64,000 bases of DNA from Pocillopora verrucosa (taxonomy: Eukaryota; Cnidaria; Anthozoa; Scleractinia; Pocilloporidae): contig NC_089319.1 of the NCBI RefSeq assembly GCF_036669915.1, forward strand, positions 3,205,082 to 3,269,081, written 5' to 3'. Positions 36,001-47,100 of this stretch are shown piece after piece (within the stretch, counting starts at the first letter, position 1; each line of letters begins with the position of its first letter). Below the pieces are notes generated by a model that was not told the origin of the DNA, searched no databases, and saw only the letters and a list, made by a program, of their open reading frames with translations. Made by a program: the position numbers and the translations under genes.

Positions 36001-39000
36001 ATGTGAAAGAACGTATTGTGGGTTTGGAGGAGGAGGTGTCAATTTACAAAGACAAAATTGATGAACTGGAAACAAAATTAGTTGAGAAGGATTCCAAAAA
36101 TGTAAACGTAGAGAAGGATAGAAATCGTGTGCACGAATTAGAGCGTCTTTTGAAAATTAAAGAGGATGAACTGAAAGAAATAGAGAGGCGTAATTCTCGA
36201 AGAGAACGAGAGTTTAAGAAAGAGGAGGAAACAAAACGAGATGAAATGGAGATTGAATTAAGCCGAGAAAAGCTCCGACTTCAAGAACTTGAAGAGCAGT
36301 TCGGTCAGGTCCAAAACGCTTTGGATTCTGAACGAAATAAGTCGAAGGTAAAGGAAAATGAACTTGAAGAACTCAAGAAGACAACCAGTCTCATGGTGTA
36401 CAGAGAGGACGCAGAAAGACATATAGATGAGCTCGAATCGGAGTTGAAAGAAAAAGAAGATAAACTCTCTGAAAGAGAGTCTTCTCTGTCCATTGCTAGC
36501 GAGAGAATCGCCGAATGCGAAGAAAAATTGAGGAATTATGAATTAAAGGCTAAAGAGTTTGTGTCAAAGAATTCGGCTGATCTGGAAAAGAAAATTCGAG
36601 AACTACAAGAGGAACTGGAAGACAGCAGGGAAAGGTTGGCCGCAGCCGAAGAAAAACTGGAGGATTTCGAAGTGGAAGAAAAACTTCTCGCTGCTGAGCT
36701 TCACAAAAGTGAAAGGGAAGACAATGATAAGGTTGACGAGGTGAGGAAGAAGTTGACGGAGGCAGAGGAGAAAATTAAGAAGTACGAAGACTTTGCCAAG
36801 GACAAAAATTCTAAACTTATAGCGAGCGAGGAGAAGGTCATCGAACTTGCTGAAGAATTAGCGAGAAGGCTCGCCGTGGAACAAGAAACGGCTGAGTGGA
36901 TTGAAGGTGTTGAAAATAATCTTACTCAAAGAGAGAAAGAGCTTAATGTCACGCGAGAAAGTTTGGTAAATAAGGCCAAGGATTTAGACAAGGAAAAATA
37001 CAGCATTTTAGACGTTATGGAACTGTCTATGAGGTACATTAAAGAGTTAGAGCTGGCTGTAGGTGAGGAGAGAGAGAATGCCAAAGAACTCGAGCGACAA
37101 CTGGATGATGAAAGGGCACGTGTAACTCAAATGGTTCAAGAGATGAAGAGCGTCGAAAGTGAAGGAAATAAAAACCAAGACGCTCTGAATGACAACGCAA
37201 GCGTGGAAGAAAGGTTATCTTCTTGCGAGATAAGACGAGAACTAGAATCCACTCGAGTGAAGCAACTCCAGACAGAACTTGAAGACTCCAAGAGGAAATT
37301 CGCCGAAGAGCTGAGTTCGGAAAGGGACTCGCACGTAAATGAGATGAGGAAGTTAAATGAGGAGGCTTTGCAAGTCTCCGGAGCCGCTAATTCAGAAGCC
37401 GATGAGTTGAAATTGCGGCTGACTTCCCGTGTGATAACTCTACAGTCCGACATCAGCGAACTGAAGGCTGCGCATCATCAGGAGTTGGAAAAACTACGGG
37501 CTCAACACAAGAAGGAATTAGAGAACGCCAGACGGGAAGCCATCTTGGAGACCAGTGCTAGAGAAGTGATACGAGAAACTGATGAGGACATGGCGGCCAG
37601 AGTTAAGGAGGTGGAAGACGAGATGAAAGAAATGACCGAAAGGTAGAAACATTTTTAGTAGTTGTGTTTGTTTTGTTGAGAATACAAGGTCATTGTACGC
37701 TTTAGTGTCACTTGTTTTCACGTGTAGTGATAGTAATTGATTTTCTAGATATGAAAGTCAAATGGAGACACTTAAGAAGAGCCATTCTCGAGAGATGGAC
37801 AAGCTTAAGCGGAGCAGCGGAGATGGTGTGGATGGGCTACAGACAGAAGTGGTCCAACTACAGGTTGAGATGGAGAACATGAACCAGAAATACATGGAGG
37901 AAATTGAGAATCTTAAGGTTTGTTTTCCTAGCATTTTTCCTCGGCTCCACTCCGCCACGGCCACTGCCTTCGTGGTGGAGGCTATGCCAGGGCAGACAGT
38001 GAATATGTTGGCTGACTCCTCTGAAGTTAATCTTGATATAATAGTTATGGCATAAAACTGTAGCACAACATAATAAACTCATATCGCCATGTTTACGTCA
38101 GAAAGTTGTCCCAATTTCTTGTTAGTATTTGATTTTAAGAGTTTTTTTCAGAACTCATACCTTTTTAACTCTTCACTGGTATTGTTATTTACACGATTCC
38201 TCTTCTTTTTCTTTAGGTTCAACACGGAGAAGAACTAGAACAACTCAAACGCGACATGGCTGTTGTTCTGCAGGCGTCTTTAGGAGCAGCACCTTCCTCA
38301 GCCAAAGACGACTCCAATGTCCAGCTGCTCAAGAACAGAATTAATGAACTGGAGCAACAAACAGAAGAACTCAGCCGGAAGTACAACGAAGAACTCAAAG
38401 CTGAAAGGGTAGATTATTTTGTCAATATCTTTCGGGGTAAAGTTAGCTGCTAGCTTCCTTCAATTTCCCGGCTCATTTAACCTTACATTCTTCATCTCTT
38501 CGTTTACAGGAAAAACAACAGCGAGAAATTGAGCAAACGCGTAACGACATGATGACAGTGATCCAGGCAATCAGATCGGAAAAGTACGCCGACGAAGGTA
38601 GAGCAGCTTCTCCGCGCCATCTTGAAGACCTGCCTGAAGAATTGGCCAAGATGCAGGAAGAATACGAGGAAAAGATCGCTAAACTGCAGGAAGAACATGA
38701 AGAAGCCTTGAGGGAGGCGAAAGGATCGAAGACAGTTGTTTCAATGAATTCCATGAATGGAGAACAAGAGGTAATGTGACATGACTCTTACGCTTTGACT
38801 CCTAAGAGTGACTAGCATTCAATTTCTCCTTACAATATCACTCCAGAATCACTCTTTAAGGTCACGAGAATAAAGGAATTGATCACCAACTGAAGAAGCT
38901 CTTGATTGTTAAACAAATTCTCCTTGTGAGCACCTTAGAAAATAGACGGAGAAAGTATGGAGAATATACGTACTGATGTGTGGTGTAAATGCTTAAAAGA

Positions 39001-42000
39001 GTTTAGCTTGTTTTTTTCTCCAGGCGATGTCTTTACATCGTCCTATAGAAATGTTTTGCGAATTTATGAAATTATAATTCAGGGGATCTAAGCGAGTAGT
39101 TTACCGTTTACCGCTTCACTTTTTATAGTGAACAAAGTAGGTCAGCTATCAACTCAAATTTTTCACGCGAAAAGATCGTAGTTTATTTTAATTGTTGTAC
39201 TTTGTTTGTAGAATGATTCCCAGCTTAAAAAGAAAGTCAGGCAGTTAGAGGCGGAGTTGTTGTCCTGCAAGGAGGAATTTCAGAAGCAGCTGCAACAGAA
39301 GGACACCAAACACGATGAAGAAGTGAACTTGCTGAAGGCCGACATGTTGGTAGCTCTTCAAGTGGCTCGGAGTGGTAATTTGCCCCCAGCTGGAGCTAGT
39401 CAACCAGATTCCCAGACTTCTAGCAGCACCATCACTCACGGAGGAACAAAGCTCTCCTTAGAGGTTTGGTGCACTTGTTTCGTTTTTGATTATGACCGTG
39501 TGGCATTGATTTGAGAACTTGTCGTCCGGACCATCTTTAAAGTTAAGGAAAAAAGCTGTTTGCTCAAGAGTAGAAGTTAAGGAAATTGGTCTATGGGAAT
39601 TTTCCACCGAGCAAGAACGTTTCCTCTTAAATGGGATTTAAGCTCTGTCGGCCGTTTCCGTCCTGGTGGGTCGTACTTTCGCAAAATTTGCTGCTTGTAC
39701 CCTCCTTTCTTCGATTATCTCTTCCTTCTTTTTGTTTGCATATTGCCAGCTTTCGTCCAACCATCGTTTGCCGTCCCTCTTTGTCGCATTAGAAGTCTAC
39801 TTCCCAACCGTTATTTGTTCTTGTTAAGTCACGCGTTTCCTCTCCGAAAGAGATGGATGAGACAAGGTGTGTTGCGTGACAAAAACAAATAAGGACTGCG
39901 ACGGTGACTACTGTCACACTCGTTCGAAAGTAATGAGAATTCACGAAGTCTTATTTCATAAGCATCTTTTGAGTAATTTTATCGATTTCTTAACAGGAAG
40001 CTGTCGCGAAAATCACCAGTTTGGAAAAGACAATCGAAACCACCAAGAAACAAGCTAAGAAGGAAAAATCTGATTTGGAAAAAAGCTTGAAAAAATCCGA
40101 GGCTGCCACAATGTTTGGACTGAGACGAACCGAAGAGATGAGCATAAAGATTTACCAAATGCAGAAAGAAATGGAAATTATTGACCGCAAATATCAAAAG
40201 GAGATACAAATGTATAAGGACGCGTTTGAACGAGAGAAAGAGGAGAAATGCCAGCTGGGAGACTGGGAGACACTGTCCTCCGAGAACGACAGTCTGCGAC
40301 TGGAAATCGAAGAACTTGATTTGAAAATCGAAGAAATGGAAAATACACACCAGGCCGAGATCAATATGTATAAACAAAAGCTCGGCGAGGAGGAAATGCA
40401 AAGTATCGAGAGCTTAAGATTGAAAATCAAGAGCTTAGAGGATGTTATTGAAGAACAAAAGTTAGAGCATGAGAAAGAGTTGGAAGATTTGAAACTGGAA
40501 AGAGACGCATCCGTTCAGGAATTAAAAAGACGACACGAAAAGGAACTTGAGAATGTCAAAAGTGAACAGCGAGTGGTGAACGTAGGGAGTAGCCATACGC
40601 GTGCCACTTCTTTCGATTTGCAACAAAAAGATCTAAGAATTAAAGAGTTAGAGCTCAAAGTTGAGGAGCAGGAAACTCTTCTTGAGGTGAAAAGACGAAG
40701 ACACAAAGAAGAGATAAAAAGTCTTCGTCAGAGATTGGACGACGAAATGCAAAAGCACACCGAAGATGTTCGGTCGCACCGAACCAAGGTTCGGATGCTG
40801 GAACGACGCAAATCCGAACACTCGATCTCTTTCGGGTTAGTGGACGACGATTATAAACGGATGTACGATGAACAACGTTCGGAGAATATTAAGCTTAAGT
40901 TTACTGTTGAGAAACAGAAGAAGGAGTTGGACGATATGCGCACTGCTTTGGCAGCTAAAGAAGAGAAAGCAGCAGAGGTTACAGAGAGAAGAAAAGCGTT
41001 TGGTAAGGGGATTTCTGAAATTATGAATAGTGTGACATCGTGAAATCCAATGTATTTCCCTTTTCCTAACGCAACTTCTCTTTTCAATATTTTTATAGAC
41101 TTTTGCTGGAAATAGATCACTGTCTGAATACTTTTTTAATAGATCAATTTATTTATCGCTTACGTGAGAATACTTAAAAATTTAATGACCCATGCCAGGT
41201 TTTTTTATTTGGTATCAGCGACTTTGAAACGGCTTTAATCGTAACGGGCTGTTTGACCGTAGGGTGATTCGTAGCTGTTGTTGTCCTCATCACGCCGCAC
41301 ACTCACATTTATAGAGAGCGTGTTGCCTGACGAGGCAAAACAACTGCTGATTAAGGGGACTGCAGCTTGATAGCGATCATTCTAAATTTCTTCTTACGAT
41401 GGTTAGTATTGTGCCTTTCACATTTCTCTCCTCTTGTTCGTCATTCATTGTCTCTTTGCTTGATGGTCTATATTTAGATAACCAATCTGCTAGACAAGAT
41501 TCATTAGTGAGCATGAATTTTGACCTTGTCTCTTTCAGGAGAATCACGGCGCCCTGTTTCAGATTCCTTCCCATCGGGCTTTTCGTACAGCCGGACCACT
41601 CCAGCCCAGGACTCCTCCTCCCAACCCGGCAAAGTGCCTCTGAGAAAAGTATCTTCGGATAACAAGTCAGACTCAGATCCTGTGTGGAAGAGGGCGTCTG
41701 GGGGACCACTGTCAAGACAGGCGTCCGAGGGAGGGTTAGGAAAGCATGATGTTGGCAAGGGGAAAATATTTACAAGGCAACTCTCTAAAGGGGTGAGTGA
41801 GCAAAGTCAATTACTCGTGGAATAAATTTGTAGATAGTGAATTCAAGACAGGTTGACATTTGAGTCTGCGTTGTTTAGTTGTTCTGAATACGTAAATCCG
41901 CTCATTATTGTTATAATCAAAACTTGGAAAAGTGTTAACCACGTTATTCGTCGCTTTCATTTGAGTTTCAAACATTTAAGGGGACATTTCCTTGCTCTCT

Positions 42001-42850
42001 GTTACTTGAACGACTATCTAATTCTGTTTCGTGAACGTTTACATCAAACATTTGTATCAAAGCGTACGATAATAGTTCTTACGTTCGCCGTCAACACTTT
42101 GACCGATCTGTTATCTTTGTGTTTTTCTCGTTATGACGGCTATCTTGAATCATCAAGGCACTGGAAAGTTGGGAAAAGGGAAAACTTCCACCAAGGGGGG
42201 GTGACCCTGAATCCAACAGTGCGGCTCGGTAAACGAATTCGAGCTCGTAGCGCTAATGCATTCCTCCTTATTGCAATGCAAGCTGGGTAACTGCAATCAC
42301 ACTAATGTTTTAGTCTGGTTGGGTTTATAGGTTGAAGCACCAAACATGGGCTCAGTAGCAGCTCGCGTAGCCTTGTATCAAACTGTAGGTAGGTATCAAG
42401 CTCTTTTGTTTGCGAAAGTGGAAGTGATGAGCGGATAGTGGGAGGAAAGAAAAGAGAACGTGATGAGATATTTATGAGCATTTTCCTAGTGAGATTTGAA
42501 AATAATTAAATCCGAAAGAAATCCTCTCTACTTGCGCTTTACGCCCGTTTTCTGAGTTTTCATGGGCTCGTTGTGAAGTTTTCCTTCGCTTTGTTCGAAC
42601 TGATTGATAAATATCTTAGCATTTGTGTATTTCCTTCTATGTAGATCTCCATGAAAGTGTCCTGTCCCATAGCTTTGGATCAGCAACAACAAAAAAACAA
42701 AAACAGTAGTTATTTAACATTGTACGTAGTACAGTTAACAAACCAGTAGATAATAGGAAACAGCAAAAAACCAGAATTCTTTTTCACTTTTCTTCTGTAG
42801 CTTCCAAGTTTAAAGATAAAGATGAAAAGACAGGACAAAGGAAGCCGTGA
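30002..42850 (+). CDS. MPRIP: MPRIP/Outspread-like protein: Cys motif, PH domain and giant coiled coil (14 exons, 1975 aa)
   Basis: Exons: 30002-30154, 30317-30406, 30517-30588, 32648-32906, 33789-33904, 34647-37642, 37749-37917, 38217-38408, 38510-38770, 39212-39463, 39997-41002, 41539-41792, 42331-42388, 42801-42850 (5928 nt, in frame). The N-terminal motif CRNFQPNVFNKSKCQNCFK is nearly identical to vertebrate MPRIP (p116Rip). One PH domain follows (about 58-165) with RWNKRWFVL (82-90) and the closing W159. A Ser/Thr-rich linker (to about 230) leads to about 1600 residues of near-continuous Glu/Lys-rich coiled coil, 998 of them in one 2996-bp exon. The tail is Ser-rich, with RRPVSDS and RQASEGG, possible basophilic kinase sites. 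MPRIP binds actin, RhoA and myosin phosphatase; vertebrate MPRIP has two PH domains, so the single one is TRIOBP-like. Reading through the exon 11 donor would end the protein at 41043. Confidence 0.88.
33119..33330. mobile_element. TTAA-flanked MITE, subfamily B
   Basis: TTAACCCTTTAAACCCAGAG at the left, GGGTGTAAAGGGTTAA at the right. Interior TAGCATCTAATTTCTCCCTA and AAGGTCATGAGAAAAAAGGA correspond in reverse to 20287 and 21418. It lies in an intron of the MPRIP-like gene. Confidence 0.75.
33963..34224. mobile_element. GAGCAGTTTTCAAT-family MITE, copy 2 (right end decayed)
   Basis: Starts GAGCAGTTTTCAATTTA and ends with a degraded AACTGCAAATTGCT. Shares GAGTTTTGTAGACCAATCAC and AAGGTTAACATC-like interior with the copy at 16682. 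It lies in the intron before the giant coiled-coil exon. Confidence 0.65.
38793..38997. mobile_element. Degenerate TTAA-type MITE, subfamily B
   Basis: Interior GACTAGCATTCAATTTCTCC, AAGGTCACGAGAATAAAGGA and GAAGCTCTTGATTG match the copies at 33119, 20287 and 21418. The outer TTAA and CCC ends are eroded. It lies between exons 9 and 10 of the MPRIP-like gene. Confidence 0.65.
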
Positions 42851-44146
42851 TGTAAATCAATTCTTGCTGAGGTAATTTTTTAATGAAGAAACTTCCGGCT
42901 CAGCAAGTTTCAGGGTTGGTCCATGTTTTAGTCTGTCTGTCCGTCCGTCCGTCTGTTTCACTGTCTGTCTGCCTGTCTCCCTGTCCAAGTGTCTGTCTGT
43001 TTCGGTCTCACTGTCCGTCTGTCTATTTCGCTGTCTCCTTATCTGTCTGTTTCACTGTCCATCTGCCTGTCTGTTTTACTGTCCATTTCACTGTCTGTCT
43101 GTCTGTGTCAGTCCATCTGCCTGTCCATCTGTATGTCTGTCTGTCTCTCCTTTCCGTCTGTGTGTCTGTATGTTAAACATCTAATTGACCTCTCAAGTTA
43201 GGCAGCTAACCATGATCTGCTTTTCGCAGTGATGAATTGGTTGCGATGGTTATTATTGTTTTTTTAACATTTTATAACATATTTATTAAGTGTTTCTTTT
43301 TCACCTAATTTTCAGGTCAAATCCTCGCTCTCAAGCAAAGTTCTGCTCAACTTTGGCAAATATTCCAAATTTGAAATACAATGTAATTATGTACAGGAAA
43401 AACTCTATAAATGTATGTAAAACTAAGTATTCTCGCTTAGGCGAAGAGATACTTAATATTTTGTATACGAGTTTATTGTACCGAAAGTCTGAATTTGTGA
43501 AAACAGTACAAAAGGATGTCACCAAGGAATGAGTAATTTCTGTCCACAGTTTGTCAATCGAAAGGTATTTTTGTAATGATAATATGATAGCTATTTTTAT
43601 AAGGTTCCGTATAGTGAAAAATTCATGCGGTAACCATTTCAATTTAAGTATTTCGTTTAGGCTCACTGGCGCTTGAGTTTAGTGAATAAACTTATTTACT
43701 CATATTCTGTGGTCACGAGCTCTTTGAAAAGTACTTACCTTTTGTTACTGGCGTTCAAATGGAGCGGGAGAAGTTGGCCGAAGTTTACGGATTGGTTTAA
43801 CAGTATTCAACATTTTCGTCTTTGTTATTTTATTGGCTCTCGTACGACGAGGTGTTCCTCAAATGACTGGATTAAAAATAACCGCTCGAAGCGAACACGC
43901 TACTGCTACCTGTTGCAGCGTCGCTATCGCAGAACAAATCCTACATCTAAATAATCTTAATGTTTTACTAACTCGCAAATTTTTTCAAATAAGTCCACTT
44001 GTTTCCATAAATCTTAACAGAGAGGAGCTGGAAAAAGAAAGTCGCAAAGTCTCAGAGAGAAAGTACAAACCCGTACTTTACGACCTTGATAGTATCATGT
44101 ATAACAGGTTAATGTTAAAGGTAGATCATATGCAGTTCTGTTAAAG
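42851..44146. other. Convergent spacer between MPRIP-like and LMF1 (3' UTR sequence)
   Basis: No coding sequence recognised. It holds the CTGT repeat at 42927 and an AATAAA at 43685-43690 on the plus strand, a possible distal polyadenylation signal for the MPRIP-like gene. Short open frames at 43290-43532 and 43673-44144 lack splice logic or homology that I can recognise. Confidence 0.5.
42927..43176. repeat. Imperfect (CTGT/CCGT)n microsatellite
   Basis: About 250 bp of CTGTCTGT, CCGTCCGT and related tetranucleotides in the probable 3' UTR of the MPRIP-like gene. It generates spurious Ser/Val/Cys-rich reading frames. Confidence 0.9.
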
Positions 44147-47100
44147 TCAAGTTCTTGGGGCATTGTTCGTCTTCTTTAGTTTCGGCACCCTCCACCCGTG
44201 AGATTTCAAGTAGTCCCTAACAGCTCGTGAAGTTATTTCCAGTGGTGGAAAGTATGGCCCAACTCTAGTCCGTTTCCACCAGAGTCCAGAACGTGCTTCT
44301 TTGCTCCCAATTCTTGTGAATTTATATAGGTAGCGTTCACCACGAATAACTCTAGCGAGGGAAGAAAAAACAAAAGAAAAGGAATTCAGCTTCATTTAGA
44401 CCCAAGGGTTGTACAGCCTGTGGTGGGTGACGCGCTCAGAAGGTTGGGCCATTAAGTGACAGACACGTTTTACAGTAAATCGAGTAGTCTGGGTCCAGAC
44501 TCGTCCCCAAACTCTCCCTAATTATTATTCGAAAGTAACGGAAGACAGAGCAGGTTGGTTGGGCCATAAGGCGACAGACACGTTTCAAAGTAAATCGATT
44601 AGTCTGGGTTTAGACTCGTCCCTTGTCCATCCGTAACCATTTTTCGAAAGTAACGGAAGACTGAGCAGAAATTACTTCATCGCAAAACTTGCACAGTGTG
44701 TTGTGTAGGACGCAAATAATTTAGACCTTCCCTCACGTTATGCGCATTTGTCCAATTCTTCGAAGAAGTGAGTGGGAGCGAGTCCGAACGTGAACAGTGA
44801 AGGCTCACGAATTGAACAGTCGACGAGAGGATGGGATGGGGAAAGCGACGAACGCCAATAGCTCGTTGGACCATTCTCTGCTGAACAAGTCCCACGCGTT
44901 TTCCAAATGCGCTAGTATGGGTTAGCGACAATGGTGACAATAATAGTACAACAAAACTAAACAACAAAAGAGCATCACTATGCAATACTTACAGTGGAGG
45001 TGTACCATTAGAGAATGGGTTGTGAGCTATCAATGAAGTGGCCTGTTCATCATTTACAAGAAGTTTAGCTGCCAGGTGTATCAGCCAAGGGTTGTACTGA
45101 AAGTTCTGAAAAACAGAATTAGATTTGCGTTTAGAGAAATACCATAAGCAGCCAATGAGAACCCCAAGTAAAAACAACCAAACTGCCCAAGTTTTGATTG
45201 GTTTTAGTTCTGCATCTGATTGGTTAAGGGAGTGGCGTGAATTTTCTAGACCAATCACAGGGCGAAGTAAATCTAAAACAAAAGCAAAAAAAAAAAAAAG
45301 GAAGTAAAGCCTGCACTGTAGCCAAGTGGCCCATCCAGGTGGAGCTCATTCCGGTTTTCAAGCAAGATACGCCAAGGAGTATTACTACTCCCCGCTGGAT
45401 GAGATGCTTCACTCTACCAGGTTATTCCAAGCATTTTACCAGGCTTTTCTCGCAGTTCTCTGATTCCCATTTGAAGGAAAAAAAACTGCTACCACTAAAT
45501 ATATAGCCTTGTCTTTTCCACTGTTCGGATCGTTGGCGGCGTCTTCGTATTTAGGCCTCTAACTTATATTATTTCTAGCAGGCGAGCCATTTCTAACACT
45601 AACCTGAAAAGCTGCAAACCACATGAGCCAGTCCAGTCTGTAGTGATAAGGTGAAATGAGACAAGGCCGCCTGCGGGGGTCACCTGGTTTGCATTTAAAC
45701 TGATATTCTTCCCAGATCCCGCCTTCTTCATCCGGTATTACTGTCAAATTTCTAGTACCTTGGAAGATCACTTCGGTTCTTTCTTTTGTTACACTAGGGA
45801 AAGGAAACACGATTTCATATATTACGAATCCAACACTCGCGCTGTAACCAAATTTCTAGGTTTGTGAAGAAACTAATTTGCTATTGAGTTTGTGTGTTTT
45901 GCTTCGCATACCCCTCCAGCCAATCAGATGTGAGCAAAATTCAGTTCAGTTTACAAGTCTACAAGTGAATTAACGAGAGGAAAAACCAAAGAGTGGAAAG
46001 TCGAATACAATCAGAGCCCGTGTGGATGAATCAGGGCGTTGGCAAAGCGTAGAAACAAACCTCTGTGATCCTTACACTGGACTGGTTTTGACCTTTTAAG
46101 AGCAAATTTGTTTACATTGCCGAATTGATAAAAAAGTTGGAGATTGACATAAGATACATGTCTGTAAGACAAAAATCGAGAGCTATGAAATTTGAAAGCC
46201 CGCCAGTTCTACGCTTGAGACAAAACGAATTGAATGCAGTGAACAATACCTGGCTTACAAGGTTTTGAATTTTGTGTTACTTAAAGTACCTTCCAAAGGC
46301 GCCATAAGTGTTCACAATCCTGAAAGAGTCGAACGATGTGTTCATGGCTTGTCGAGAGGACAGAAGATTCTGCACCACAGGGATACTAAGATAAGCTAAC
46401 ACGACTCCAAGCATGAGCTCAAACACACGACGAACACAAAGACCTACAAACAAAGACAAGCCGCAAAGAAACAAATAAACAAACAATTGATTCGTACCAC
46501 GTACAACAAATTTTTCACACATTTTTTCAAATGTTTGCTCTTATAGACACACTGTATATTTTGACTTTCCAACAGCAGACGAGAGAGACTGATTTGCCGA
46601 GTAAGCTTTTTAATAAATTCGATTGAGTGTCCAAAGTAATTCTGGATTGCGTCGTTTTTGCTTTATCTCGCCCTGTGATTGGTCCAGAAAACTCGCCTAA
46701 CTCTCTCAACCAATCACGGCTTGGTCGCCGACGTTTTCCCGGGCTTTAGGAAGTTTGACCGGTTTTACTTTGAGTTCTCATTGGCTGCCTATGGTATTCC
46801 TTCCTTCTGATTGGCCAATTAGACTACGTTGATTTCGTTAGCGCTCTTCAGCTACTATCTCATGTAAAATACACCGATTATTTCAAGACTGCCTTGACCT
46901 GTACATACCCCAAGTGGGTTTTGACGCAGTTGCACCAGTCTTTTGGAGATGCTGTATTCTAATCACTTCTCTCTTGGCTGATGATGAAGAGAACAAGAAA
47001 GCCAGGCTTTTGTCATCAAAGCACAGGAGACTGGGAAGAATGGTCAGCCAGTTTAGGAAACTCAGGTTGCCACTGATGATCAAAATAACCTAGCTTAACA

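Noticed and set aside
35102-37453. Several Ser-rich open frames opposite the giant coiled-coil exon
   Set aside because: Antisense of Glu/Lys heptads (GAA/AAG to TTC/CTT) automatically gives Ser/Phe/Leu frames; no splice or homology support.
42883-43176. 97-codon Ser/Val/Cys-rich open frame
   Set aside because: Entirely produced by the CTGT/CCGT microsatellite.
43673-44144. Overlapping open frames between the convergent MPRIP-like and LMF1 genes
   Set aside because: No recognisable domain and no consistent splice junctions; located in 3' UTR territory.
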